Assembly (NCBI RefSeq): GCF_000244975.1
Contig: NZ_CM001440.1
Location: forward strand, 4,977,398 to 5,041,397
DNA from: Saccharomonospora cyanea NA-134
GTDB taxonomy: Bacteria > Actinomycetota > Actinomycetes > Mycobacteriales > Pseudonocardiaceae
Length of the DNA: 64,000 nucleotides
Direction of reading: 5' to 3'
Made by a program: the position numbers and the translations under genes. Shown in pieces: positions 9,174 to 21,542 of this stretch. Each line of letters starts with the position of its first letter. Positions within the stretch are counted from its first letter, which is position 1. The notes under the pieces were generated by a model. That model was not told the origin of the DNA. It was given only the letters and a program-made list of their open reading frames with translations, and searched no databases.

Positions 9174-9371
9174 CTACTCCTCCACGAGGGAAAGCGCCTG
9201 ACTCGGGCAGATCTCCACGGCCTGGCGAGTGTTGTCCAGCTCTTCCCCGTCCGGCCGATCGACCAGGACGACGACCGTGCCGTCGTCCTCCCTCTGGTCG
9301 AACACGGCGGGCTCGGACAGTACGCATTGACCCGCGCCCACACAGCGCTCGGTGTCCGCGACGATGCGCAT
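9174..9371 (-). CDS. 3Fe-4S ferredoxin, P450 redox partner
   Basis: Small ferredoxin (65 residues). Ligands are CVGAGQC near residue 10 and a distal CP in ICPSQAL. The middle position of the first motif is not Cys, which gives a 3Fe-4S rather than a 4Fe-4S cluster, as in SoyB-type P450 ferredoxins. It begins 9 bases after the P450 stop codon on the same strand, so it almost certainly feeds electrons to that enzyme. No ferredoxin reductase is encoded nearby. Confidence 0.93.
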   Translation of the reverse strand: MRIVADTERCVGAGQCVLSEPAVFDQREDDGTVVVLVDRPDGEELDNTRQAVEICPSQALSLVEE

Positions 9372-9380
9372 GGTCTGCTC

Positions 9381-10565
9381 CTACCAGGTCACGGGGAACT
9401 CGTGGATGCCGTAGACGACCGCGTCGTCCTTGAACGACAGCGAGTCCAGCGGCACGGCCGGGCGAAGACCGGGAACTCGCCGGAACAGGGTGTCGAACAC
9501 GATCCGCAGCTCCATTCGCGCGAGGTTCTGGCCGAGGCACTGGTGAGCGCCGAAGCCGAACGCCAGATGGTGCCGCGCGCCGCGCTCGATGTCGAACTCG
9601 TCGGGCCGGTCGAACGCCTCCGGATCGCGGTTGCCCATGTTGCTCAGTGGCAGCACGCCCTCACCCTCACGGATCAGCACACCGCCGATCTCCACGTCGG
9701 CCACGGCGACCCTGGAGACGGCGAACTCCGCGATGGTGAAGTAGCGCAGCAGTTCCTCGACCGCGGATTCCGTCACCGCCGGGTCCTCCCGAATCCTGCG
9801 CATCTTCTCGGGATGCTCCAGAAACGCCATGGTGCCCAGCGAGATCATGTTCGCCGTGGTCTCGTGACCGGCGATGAGCAGCAGGAACGCGAGACTGATC
9901 AGCTCCTCACGGTCGTTCCGCTTGGCGAGCTGACGACTGAGCAGGTCGTCGGCCGGGGACTTCTCCTTCGCCGCGATCAGCTCGTCGAGGTAGTCGCGCA
10001 ACTCGGTGAGGGAGCGCAGGCGCTCCTCCGGTGTGACCGTCCTGGTGATCAGGCACGACGAGTGGGTCTGGAAGAACTCGTGGTCGGAGTAGGGAACGCC
10101 GAGCAGCTCGCAGATCACCAGGGACGGCACCGGCAGCGACAGGGCTGTCACCAGGTCGGCCGGGCGCGGACCGGCGAGCATGGCGTCGATGTGCTCGTCG
10201 ACGATCTCCTGGATACGGGGCCGCAGGGCGGCCAGCCGCTTCACGGTGAACTCGCCGACCACGGCCCGCCGGGCCGGGCCGTGTTCCGGTGGGTCCATGT
10301 CGAGCAGGGACGCGCGGAAGGCGACGTCCAGCCGTTGCCCCGCCACCAGGCGCGGGGAGTTCGGGTTGCCGCGGTCGGAGCTGAACCGCGGATCCGCCAG
10401 CATCGCCCGGATGTCCGCGTGCCGCGTCAGTACCCACACGGTGTCACCACTCGGCAGGGTGGCACGGGAGATCGGTGCTTCCTGCCGCAGCCTGCGGTGC
10501 TCGTCCGGCGGCGCGTGGGGACAGGAGCGGGTGATGGGCAGTGTCCCGGGAAGCTGAGCGGTCAT
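9381..10565 (-). CDS. Cytochrome P450 monooxygenase
   Basis: Soluble bacterial class I P450 of 394 residues. The I-helix oxygen-activation motif is LLLIAGHETTANM, the ExxR motif is in AVEELLRYF, and the haem-Cys loop is HLAFGFGAHQCLGQNLA. The length is normal for CYP105/107-like enzymes. The open frame runs on to 11000, but GGAG 8 bases before the ATG at 10565 fixes the start. It is co-transcribed with a 3Fe-4S ferredoxin. The divergent TetR gene is the likely repressor. The substrate is not deducible; the nearby MFS exporter hints at handling of a small hydrophobic compound, which is inference. Confidence 0.94.
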   Translation of the reverse strand: MTAQLPGTLPITRSCPHAPPDEHRRLRQEAPISRATLPSGDTVWVLTRHADIRAMLADPRFSSDRGNPNSPRLVAGQRLDVAFRASLLDMDPPEHGPARRAVVGEFTVKRLAALRPRIQEIVDEHIDAMLAGPRPADLVTALSLPVPSLVICELLGVPYSDHEFFQTHSSCLITRTVTPEERLRSLTELRDYLDELIAAKEKSPADDLLSRQLAKRNDREELISLAFLLLIAGHETTANMISLGTMAFLEHPEKMRRIREDPAVTESAVEELLRYFTIAEFAVSRVAVADVEIGGVLIREGEGVLPLSNMGNRDPEAFDRPDEFDIERGARHHLAFGFGAHQCLGQNLARMELRIVFDTLFRRVPGLRPAVPLDSLSFKDDAVVYGIHEFPVTW

Positions 10566-10621
10566 GTGCTGCACTCCAATCCGGACGTGCGCGTATATGG
10601 AAGAAGGAATTCCGGTTAGCT

Positions 10622-10644
10622 CGTTTTCGCACGCTAGCGAAACG
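10622..10644. promoter_or_regulatory. Candidate TetR operator between P450 and TetR gene
   Basis: CGTTTTCGC and GCGAAACG form an imperfect inverted repeat (one inserted T) around a 6-base spacer, inside the 144-base divergent intergenic region. Position and symmetry fit a TetR-family operator controlling both directions. No binding evidence exists. Confidence 0.45.
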
Positions 10645-10709
10645 GGAAGGTCTCCCTCCACCGGCGAACGGGTGAGACAATGCCTCGATCGGTGAGTGGA
10701 AGGAACGAG

Positions 10710-11360
10710 ATGGCGGCTGGCCCGGAAGTCGGGTTGCGTGCCGACGCGCGCCGTAACCTCGGCCAGATCCTCCTCGCCGCCCGCAGGATGTTCGCCGAAG
10801 CCGGCCCCGACGTGCCGATGGAGGAGATCGCGCGGCAGGCCGGGGTCGGAGTGGGAACGCTCTACCGGCGTTTCCCCGACAGGGAGGCGCTGATCCGCGC
10901 CGTCGCCCGGGAAAGCCTGGCCAACGTCGCCGACGAAGCCCGCCGCGCCGTCGAGGAGGAGCCCTCCGCCTGGGCGGCGCTGATCCGGCTCGTCAGGCAT
11001 TCCCAGCGGTTGCAGGTGATCGTGCGACTCGCGCTGATGTCCTCCCGCGCCAGGGAGATCCTGCGCGACGACCCCGAGACGCAGCGGTCGTGCCGCGCCG
11101 TGCTGGCGGTGCTGGGTGAGATCGTGCGTGCGGCGCAGGACGAGGGCACGCTGCGCGAGGACGTGGGTGCCGGGGACGTGGCGGTGTTGTTCTCGTTCCT
11201 CCTCAAGCAGACGCCCGTGGCGAACGTCCCGGCGGCCTCCGTCACCGAACGCGCTTTCGTGCTCATGCTCGACGGTCTCCGCGCCCGGCCCGGCACCCCC
11301 CTGCCCGGCCGTCCCATCACCGAGGAGGATCTGGACTTCCGGCAGCCCGGCGAAGGCTGA
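10710..11360 (+). CDS. TetR/AcrR family transcriptional regulator
   Basis: Repressor of 216 residues. The N-terminal helix-turn-helix is clear: NLGQILLAARRMFAEAG, then VPMEEIARQAGVGVGTLYRR and FPDREALIRAV. The C-terminal half is the ligand-binding helical domain. AAGGA 6 bases before the ATG at 10710 supports that start over the one at 10680. It is divergent from the P450-ferredoxin operon and upstream of an MFS gene, so it may control both. Confidence 0.92.
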   Translation: MAAGPEVGLRADARRNLGQILLAARRMFAEAGPDVPMEEIARQAGVGVGTLYRRFPDREALIRAVARESLANVADEARRAVEEEPSAWAALIRLVRHSQRLQVIVRLALMSSRAREILRDDPETQRSCRAVLAVLGEIVRAAQDEGTLREDVGAGDVAVLFSFLLKQTPVANVPAASVTERAFVLMLDGLRARPGTPLPGRPITEEDLDFRQPGEG

Positions 11361-11463
11361 CCGGTGAGTTTTCTGGAATCACTCAGTTCTTCACTCTCCG
11401 TGTCGGCACTGGCGCGAAAAAAGCTCTTGCACGGGCGTACCACTGTGCGGTTCGGTCACTGAC

Positions 11464-12672
11464 GTGGGCCTTCAGCAGTACCTCCAGCTGTTCCGAATCC
11501 GCGCTCTCCCGACGTCGATGCTGATCCTGCAGCTCACGCGGATGCCGATCGTCGCGTCGAGTGTCGTGCTGACCCTGCACGTGGTGAGCGAGCTGGGACG
11601 CGGGTACGGCGCGGCGGGCCTCGTCGGGACCGCCACGTTGCTCGGAACGGCGCTCGGCGCCCCGACGCTCGGGCGCATGATCGACCGCTACGGTCTGCGA
11701 CCCGTCACCGCCGTCTGCGGGTCCGTCTCCTGCGCCTACTGGCTCATGAGCCCCTACCTGTCGTACGAGACCCTGCTCGTGGCCGCACTGCCCGCGGGTG
11801 CTCTCGTGGTACCCGCCGGGGCGATCTCGCGGCAGGTCATCAGCGCGCTCGTGCCCGCCGAACGCCGCCGAGCCGCGTTCTCCCTCGACCAGGTACTGCT
11901 CGAAGTCGCGTACATGAGCGGGCCCGTTCTGGCGATCTTCGTCAGCACCCAGCACTCGACGTCGGTCACGCTCACCGGTATGGGCGTCGCACACGGCGTG
12001 CTCGCGCTCGCGCTCTGGTACCTCAACCCGCCTGTCCGTTCCCCGGAGGAATCGTCCGCACCGGCCGAGCCCGGTCCGCCCCTTCGCACCTGGGTGTCCA
12101 CGCGGTTCGTCGCCGCGCTCGCCGTCGCCATGGGAGCGGCGTTCGTGCTCATGGGCACCGAGCTGTCGACCATCGCGGCGTTGCGGGCGTCCGGCGACGT
12201 GGAGTGGACCGGGATCGTCCTCGCCTCCATGGGCGCGGCCTCCCTCGTCGGCGGCCTGGTGCACGGCGCGGCCCGCCGCAGCCTTTCCCAGCTCACGCTG
12301 ATGGTGCTGCTGACCGTGCTCACGGTGCCCGTGGGGCTGGCCACCGAGGTCTGGTGGGTGCTGGCACTCGCGTTGGCACCCATGAACGCCATGTGCGCAC
12401 CGACGTTGGCGGCCACCGCCGAGACCGTGAGCAAGCTGGTCCCGCACACCGTGCGCGGCATGGCGATGGGGCTCCAGGACTCGGCCACGCGCCTCGGACT
12501 CGGCCTCGGCAGTCCCGTCGTCGGGTTCGTCCTCGACCGTGCCGCCCCCGGCTGGGGCTTCGTCACCGCCGCCCTGGGAGGGCTGTGCTTCGCCGCCGTG
12601 GGAGCGGCCCTGTCGATGTGGGAGCGGAAACGCGAGGGCCGGTTGCCCACCTCACCGCCGCAACACGCCTAG
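11464..12672 (+). CDS. MFS transporter
   Basis: Major facilitator of 402 residues with about 12 hydrophobic segments. The loop 2-3 signature is present as GTALGAPTLGRMIDRYGLRP. It is probably a drug or metabolite exporter of the SetA/YfcJ-like type. It starts with GTG about 100 bases after the TetR gene on the same strand. The stop codon TAG (12670-12672) overlaps the stop codon of the convergent lipoprotein gene in the sequence CTAG, so no terminator separates them. Confidence 0.88.
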   Translation: MGLQQYLQLFRIRALPTSMLILQLTRMPIVASSVVLTLHVVSELGRGYGAAGLVGTATLLGTALGAPTLGRMIDRYGLRPVTAVCGSVSCAYWLMSPYLSYETLLVAALPAGALVVPAGAISRQVISALVPAERRRAAFSLDQVLLEVAYMSGPVLAIFVSTQHSTSVTLTGMGVAHGVLALALWYLNPPVRSPEESSAPAEPGPPLRTWVSTRFVAALAVAMGAAFVLMGTELSTIAALRASGDVEWTGIVLASMGAASLVGGLVHGAARRSLSQLTLMVLLTVLTVPVGLATEVWWVLALALAPMNAMCAPTLAATAETVSKLVPHTVRGMAMGLQDSATRLGLGLGSPVVGFVLDRAAPGWGFVTAALGGLCFAAVGAALSMWERKREGRLPTSPPQHA

Positions 12673-13055
12673 AGGCACGCCTGGCGCAGGTTTTCGAGGC
12701 TGTTGAGGTTGTTCTCCAACCAGCCCGAGAAGTCGCCCAGGTGGTCGAGCTTGCGCTCCTCGAGCTCCAGGTAACCGTTGGCGATGTCGAACAACGTGTC
12801 CTGAACGGTCTGGTCCGCCACCTGGTTACCGAGGTCCTGCAACTGCTGGGCCTTCTGCTCGGCCTCGGCCGCCACCTGTTCGGGGCTGACGTCCGCGCTG
12901 AGGTCGATGATCTGCAACGCCTGCGTGCACACGGCCGCCTTGTCGCCCGCGGCCTCGACCTCCTGCACCGCCGAGGTGACCTCGTCACAACCCGCCAGCA
13001 CCAGTCCCGACAACACCACAGCGGCGCACGCCGCCCGCCCACCCGTCATCCGCAT
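12669..13055 (-). CDS. Small predicted lipoprotein, helical
   Basis: Protein of 128 residues. A lipoprotein signal peptide ends in LVLAGC (Cys23), so it should be lipidated and anchored outside the membrane. The mature part is acidic and helical with heptad-like stretches (AAEAEQKAQQLQDLGNQVAD). One Cys pair is possible (VCTQA and the C-terminal QACL). I do not recognise the family. It overlaps the MFS gene tail-to-tail. Confidence 0.78.
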   Translation of the reverse strand: MRMTGGRAACAAVVLSGLVLAGCDEVTSAVQEVEAAGDKAAVCTQALQIIDLSADVSPEQVAAEAEQKAQQLQDLGNQVADQTVQDTLFDIANGYLELEERKLDHLGDFSGWLENNLNSLENLRQACL

Positions 13056-13290
13056 GGTGACGACGTTACCGGCGACGGAGACACCAGCGGTAGAGCCAGG
13101 ACGATGTCACACACGGACGGCGCGGATGCTCTGGACCAGAGATACGGACGGGCGGTCCCGAGGACGAAACGATTACGCCACGTGATGGTGACTTACCACC
13201 CCGGCGGGCCCGCGGTGCACTAGAGATCGAGCGGCATCGGCGCGCCCGCACCGGCATGTCGGCACCATCCCTCGAAACAGGAGTTCTTTC

Positions 13291-14373
13291 GTGAGTTTGC
13301 TCCGCCTGCTCAATCCCGTCGAGTTCAGGAAGTTCCAACTCCTCTGGCGCGAGGCGAAGCGCCTGGGAATCGAGTTCGACGAGCTGAGCACCGAAGACGG
13401 CATCCGAGCCCTCCACCGCCGGGTGGACCCGACCACTTTGGGGCTTCCGGCCGACGAGGACGTCACCGCCGATCCCCTCCTCGACCGGCCTGGGCTGGCG
13501 GAGGCCCACCAAGCTCTGCTCACCGGCGAGTGGGAGCCTGCGGCCCGGCTGCTGGCCGAGCACGGTGACGACTGGGCACGGCGGAGTCTGGACGTCGATG
13601 TCCTCGCGAATACCGCCGCCGCCGACAGCACCGCGCTCGACCGGTGGCAGTACGACCGGCCCGACGATCCGGACCTGCTGGTGCTACGGGCGGAGATGTT
13701 GGTGCGCCGCGCATGGAACGCCCGGGGCTCGGCGATCGCCACCGAGACGTCGGACGAGCGGTTCAGTGCCTTCTACCGGATCCTCGACGAGGCCGAGCCC
13801 GCCGCGTGGGCGGCCACCGAGGCCGCGCCGCACGATCCGACTCCCTGGGCCACGTTGGTCACCCTCGCCCGCGCCCAGCAGTGGAGCGAGGAAGCTCTCG
13901 AACGCGCCTTCGCCGAACTGTGCGCCCGGGCGCCGCACCACCGCGGCGGACACGACGCGGCCCTGCAGTACTGGTGTGCCAAGTGGCACGGCTCCCACGA
14001 GCGGATGTTCGCGTTCGCCGACGAGGCCGCGGCCAGGTCACCTGCGCTCACGCCACTGCGCCTGACCGCGGTGTTCGAGTATTCGGTGGGGAGGAAGCAC
14101 CCCCGCCCCAAGACCTACGCCCGGCAGGCGATGAACGCCACGGCGGAGTGGTTGGCGGGCGACGGCGCCGGCTCGCCCTACGCCCACTTCGACCGCGGCC
14201 TGCTCGCGAGCCTGCTGGTGGACGCCAAACGCTACGACGAGGCGGTGGAACAGTTCCGCCTCCTGGGCTCCCACGCCGACTCCTGGGCATGGCAGTACAC
14301 GGGAGACGCCCGGCTGGCGTTTCTGCTGTCCCGCTGGACGGCGTGCCGCCACGCGCGGAGATTCCGGAGGTAG
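13291..14373 (+). CDS. Uncharacterised helical (TPR-like) protein
   Basis: 360 residues, family not recognised. GTG start with AGGAG 7 bases upstream. The protein is alpha-helical with several TPR-like pairs (ALLTGEWEPAARLLAEHGDDW, ERAFAELCARAPHHRGGHDA, LLVDAKRYDEAVEQFRLLG). Trp-rich patches (HDAALQYWCAKWHGSH) occur in the second half. No signal peptide or membrane segment is seen, so it is probably a cytosolic scaffold. The gene stands alone between 235 bases of intergenic DNA and a terminator. Confidence 0.75.
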   Translation: MSLLRLLNPVEFRKFQLLWREAKRLGIEFDELSTEDGIRALHRRVDPTTLGLPADEDVTADPLLDRPGLAEAHQALLTGEWEPAARLLAEHGDDWARRSLDVDVLANTAAADSTALDRWQYDRPDDPDLLVLRAEMLVRRAWNARGSAIATETSDERFSAFYRILDEAEPAAWAATEAAPHDPTPWATLVTLARAQQWSEEALERAFAELCARAPHHRGGHDAALQYWCAKWHGSHERMFAFADEAAARSPALTPLRLTAVFEYSVGRKHPRPKTYARQAMNATAEWLAGDGAGSPYAHFDRGLLASLLVDAKRYDEAVEQFRLLGSHADSWAWQYTGDARLAFLLSRWTACRHARRFRR

Positions 14374-14381
14374 GAACAACC

Positions 14382-14421
14382 GTGCCCCGGCGGCTCGTCG
14401 TGACGACGGCCACCGGGGCAC
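14382..14421. terminator. Hairpin between convergent genes (unknown protein and asd)
   Basis: GTGCCCCGG and CCGGGGCAC form the outer stem. GGC/GCC and CGTCG/CGACG continue it inward, giving a nearly continuous hairpin. It lies between two convergent stop codons and can serve both. Confidence 0.75.
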
Positions 14422-14439
14422 CGCGGAAGTCGAGCTGTG

Positions 14440-16739
<2,300 letters not shown>

Positions 16740-16891
16740 TGCCTCGTTCCTCCTCGCATGCCGCGCCTGCCGCCGATCCGGTCTCGACGTCGGCGCGTGC
16801 GGATCGCTTCGAACATCAGAGTACCGGTGGCTCACGTCCCGTTTACCCAATTGTGTGGCGCCGACCACTGTCCGACCAGCATTTTCGGTGA

Positions 16892-17500
16892 GTGGCATAC
16901 TCGACCGACGTGAGTGACAAGGAAGCCGCGACCAGCGTCAGGATTCACGAGATCATCGCCCGTCGGTGGAGTCCCCGCGCCCTCGACGGCGAGGCCGAGG
17001 TGAGCGGCGAACAGCTGCGCGCGCTGCTGGAGGCCGCCCGGTGGGCGCCGTCGTTCGGCAACACCCAGCCCGCGCGCTACCTGGTGGGCCTGCGCGGCGA
17101 GCCCACGTACAAGCTGATCCTCGACACACTCACCGAGAGCAACCAGTCCTGGGCTCACCGCGCCTCGGCGTTGCTCGTCGGCTGCGCGGTGACCCGCAAC
17201 GACAAGGGCGCGGTGCCCTACGCCGAGTACGGCACGGGCCTCGCCACTCAGAACCTGGTGCTCCAGGCCGTCGCCGAGGGGCTCGTGGCCCGCCAGATGG
17301 CCGGGTTCAGCCGCGACGCGGTGCGCCAGGCGTTCGACCTGCCCGACGAGGTGGAGCCGCTGGTCGTCGTCGCCGTCGGCGTGCGCGCCGAGCCGGAGGT
17401 GCTCGGGGAAACTCGCGACATCGACCGGGAGAACGCCCCGCGCGTGCGCGTGCCGCTGAGCGAGTTCGCCTTCCGGAGCTGGGGTAACGCCGCGTTCTAG
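16892..17500 (+). CDS. Nitroreductase family protein
   Basis: FMN-dependent NAD(P)H oxidoreductase of about 200 residues. Family marks are [17 protein letters not shown] (FMN phosphate contact), [21 protein letters not shown] and [23 protein letters not shown]. Two GTGs, 16892 and 16910, are possible and no ribosome site decides. It diverges from lysC. The stop TAG is the end of the first of three 10-bp tandem units. Confidence 0.9.
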   Translation: MAYSTDVSDKEAATSVRIHEIIARRWSPRALDGEAEVSGEQLRALLEAARWAPSFGNTQPARYLVGLRGEPTYKLILDTLTESNQSWAHRASALLVGCAVTRNDKGAVPYAEYGTGLATQNLVLQAVAEGLVARQMAGFSRDAVRQAFDLPDEVEPLVVVAVGVRAEPEVLGETRDIDRENAPRVRVPLSEFAFRSWGNAAF

Positions 17501-17520
17501 GCTGTTCTAGGCTGTTCTAG
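17491..17520. repeat. Three tandem 10-bp units at the nitroreductase stop codon
   Basis: CGCGTTCTAG is followed by two perfect GCTGTTCTAG units. Each unit carries a TAG, and the first of these is the actual stop codon. The arrangement is like the repeat at 3403-3432. Confidence 0.85.
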
Positions 17521-17568
17521 GCGGCCCCTGCCCGCGCGGCCGTCCTCGAAGGCGGCCGTGACGCGGAC

Positions 17569-18354
17569 CTAGCTCGTGGCGCCGGGCCGGCCGCGCCAGT
17601 GGACAGTGTCCCGAGGCCCGAGATAGCTCCGGAGGCGCCGCTCCTCGACACGGTCGTGCAGGGGAAAGGTGAAGCTGGAGCCATCGGCCCAGGTCATGGT
17701 GCACGTGCGCAGGCGAAGCTCCGGCTCCTGCGGTGTCCGGGCCTCCCAGACGACACGTGGCTCGGGTGCGTCGGCCGGATCAGCCATCGTCGGTCCGGTG
17801 TCCACGATCGCGAGACACGACGGCGCGCACACCAGCCACGGCCCCTTGGCCGACCGGAGCGCATCGGCCGGGCCGAGCGCCATCGCGTCGGCAGGTCCCT
17901 TCACGTGGACCTGTCGTTTGAACGACGTCTTGCCGCCGTTTCCCGCACTGCTCGACAGGTACAGGACGTAGGCCACCGCGAAGCCGAGGCCGCGGAGGAT
18001 GTTCCGGAAGAACCGACGGACGAGTCTCTTCCCCTTGACCGTGCCGTCGGACCTGCGGCCGGGGATGTCGAAGCCCAGGCCTGCGGCGTCCCCGAGCCGG
18101 AGCACGACGACGGGTTCACGCCACCGGGTGCGCATCAACTCCTCGACCCGCTCCCGGAAACCGGGGCGGACCATGATGCTGTGCCGCTCAGCCTCTCGGG
18201 CCTCCTCGGCGGCGAAGATCTTCCGCGCGGCCCGCCGCCTGGCGTCGGTGGACGCCGGGGTGACGAGCCCGTCCGGCGAACCGGTCGGATGTCGAGGTCC
18301 CGGCGTGTCTGTTCCAGGCTCTGGTCCCCGCTGATCCCGCTCTTGTCGAACCAC
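17569..18354 (-). CDS. Uncharacterised protein
   Basis: 261 residues if the upstream GTG at 18354 is used; the first about 40 residues are low-complexity and the true start may lie further in. The conserved-looking part has a basic linker (KGKRLVRRFFRNILRGLG), one weak hydrophobic segment (FAVAYVLYLSSSAG) and a beta-rich C-terminal domain (WLVCAPSCLAIVDTG, CTMTWADGSSFTFPLHD). The family is not recognised. It is convergent with the nitroreductase and downstream of another small membrane protein gene on the same strand. Confidence 0.6.
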   Translation of the reverse strand: MVRQERDQRGPEPGTDTPGPRHPTGSPDGLVTPASTDARRRAARKIFAAEEAREAERHSIMVRPGFRERVEELMRTRWREPVVVLRLGDAAGLGFDIPGRRSDGTVKGKRLVRRFFRNILRGLGFAVAYVLYLSSSAGNGGKTSFKRQVHVKGPADAMALGPADALRSAKGPWLVCAPSCLAIVDTGPTMADPADAPEPRVVWEARTPQEPELRLRTCTMTWADGSSFTFPLHDRVEERRLRSYLGPRDTVHWRGRPGATS

Positions 18355-18420
18355 GGCTCGTCTCCTCCGAGACCGACGTCTTCCGTGCCCTCGTCGGCGG
18401 CACTGCGCGGCAGGCGTCCG

Positions 18421-18873
18421 TCAGCTCGACAGGCCGCCGATCCGCCGGACCAGCTTGGCGGCGACGGAGGACACCACGAGCCAGAAGACCGCGGCGATGC
18501 CGTAGTTGACGAGCACCAACAGCTTCGGATCGCTGGGTTGGAACAGGTCGTGGAAGCCGAGCGCGAGCCCGCCGGACCAGTCCGCGGCCCACGCCACGAT
18601 GCCGTTCTCCACGTTCGCCTCGCCGACCACGAAGACGACATGCAGCACGAGCACCGACGCGAAGAGCAGCCCGAGCCAGCGGACGGTGCCCGCCAGCAGG
18701 CCGACGACCCGGTCCTTGGCGGCTCTCCAGTCCGTCGAACGCCGCGCCCCGGGTTTCGGTTCCCCGGTGTCGTCGCCGGTCCCGTACGCCGACACGGAAC
18801 CTCCGGGCCCGAGCACCTGCATGGCTTCCTCGGCTTCGCGGCTCGGCGCCTTCTTCTCGGCGTGCTTGCCCAT
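18421..18873 (-). CDS. Small membrane protein
   Basis: 150 residues. A charged N-terminal tail (GKHAEKKAPSREAEEAM) is followed by two membrane segments: WLGLLFASVLVLHVVFVVG and LLVLVNYGIAAVFWLVVSSVAAKLV. A conserved-looking periplasmic loop, NGIVAWAADWSGGL, lies between them. The start MGKHAEKK (18873) is preferred over the Met at 18894. The function is unknown. It lies 66 bases upstream of the other uncharacterised gene. Confidence 0.7.
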   Translation of the reverse strand: MGKHAEKKAPSREAEEAMQVLGPGGSVSAYGTGDDTGEPKPGARRSTDWRAAKDRVVGLLAGTVRWLGLLFASVLVLHVVFVVGEANVENGIVAWAADWSGGLALGFHDLFQPSDPKLLVLVNYGIAAVFWLVVSSVAAKLVRRIGGLSS

Positions 18874-19001
18874 GGCAGAAGTTTCGCACGTCACGCCGAC
18901 CGATTGCTACGGGCCGGTAACCAGCGGAAACGATCACGGGTAACGGTTCGGTGTCGGCCCGGTCCTCCTCCCCCGCCCGGCCCTGGGTTAAGGTGACCGA
19001 C

Positions 19002-19043
19002 GTGGCACGTGCTCTTCTGCTTCGCTGCCGCGACGGGGCCTGA
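19002..19043 (+). CDS. Leucine leader peptide of leuA (13 residues)
   Basis: The short frame reads MARALLLRCRDGA and then TGA, with a GTG start. AAGGTGA lies just upstream as its ribosome site. Three adjacent Leu codons (CTT CTG CTT) make it a sensor of charged tRNA-Leu. The last codons lie in the left arm of the hairpin at 19030-19063. Actinobacterial leuA genes are known to be preceded by this kind of leader. A ribosome stalled at the Leu codons would change folding downstream and allow leuA expression. Confidence 0.82.
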   Translation: MARALLLRCRDGA

Positions 19044-19063
19044 CCAGACCGGCTCCCCGTCGC
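19030..19063 (+). promoter_or_regulatory. Attenuator hairpin in the leuA leader
   Basis: GCGACGGGG pairs with CCCCGTCGC (9 bp, loop of 16). The left arm is the end of the leader peptide frame. The right arm is followed by GGGGGTTT. leuA starts 68 bases further on. Geometry and position fit transcription attenuation or a leader-controlled mRNA switch. Confidence 0.72.
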
Positions 19064-19076
19064 GGGGGTTTCGTGA

Positions 19077-20915
<1,839 letters not shown>

Positions 20916-20980
20916 GGTCGTGATCACGGCACGGCGGTCCGGCTGAGGACTTCTCAGTCGCGGCGGCGTTGGATGGTGGC

Positions 20981-21535
20981 GTGGACGACGTCTCGCTGCT
21001 GCTGCTCTTCGCCGTCGCCGTCGTGCCGTTGGTGCCGACGGAGATCGCTCTCGTCGGCATGGGGGTCGCCGCCGCTAACGGTGGCGACCCCTTCGTGCTG
21101 GTGCTGGCCGTCGCGGTGGCGGGCTGCCTCGTCTCCGACGTCGGCCTCTACACGGTGGGCAGGCTCGGTGGCGCTCACGTCCTCGACCGGCTGCGGAGCA
21201 GGCCGTCCGCCGACTCCAGTGCCCGCTGGATCGGCAGGCACCTCGACCGGCGCGGTGTGCCGATCCTCGTGCTCGCGCGCTGGCTTCCCGCGGGTGGCAC
21301 CGTGGGCGCGTTGCTGGCGGGCTCGCTGCGCTGGTCGGCGACGAGGTTCCTCACGGCGTCGCTGATCGGGGTGCCGTTGTGGTGTACGTACGCGGGCGGG
21401 CTCGGCTACCTGGGCGGCACCCTGCTGGAGCAGACGCGGTTCGGCACCGTGTTCTCGGTGGTTCTCGCGCTGCTGGCGGCCTGTGTGATCGCGGTCGTGT
21501 TCCGCCGCACCACGTCGTGGTCCGCGGAGGCATGA
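20981..21535 (+). CDS. DedA/SNARE-associated family membrane protein
   Basis: 184 residues with four to five membrane segments. The DedA marks are the re-entrant region VPLVPTEIALVGMG and the segment LARWLPAGGTVGALLAGSLRWS. DedA proteins act as lipid flippases or affect membrane potential; the specific role here is unknown. GTG 20981 puts the first helix directly at the N-terminus (TTG 20969 is an alternative). The WYL regulator starts 7 bases downstream, so the two are co-transcribed. Confidence 0.82.
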   Translation: MDDVSLLLLFAVAVVPLVPTEIALVGMGVAAANGGDPFVLVLAVAVAGCLVSDVGLYTVGRLGGAHVLDRLRSRPSADSSARWIGRHLDRRGVPILVLARWLPAGGTVGALLAGSLRWSATRFLTASLIGVPLWCTYAGGLGYLGGTLLEQTRFGTVFSVVLALLAACVIAVVFRRTTSWSAEA

Positions 21536-21542
21536 TGGCTGG

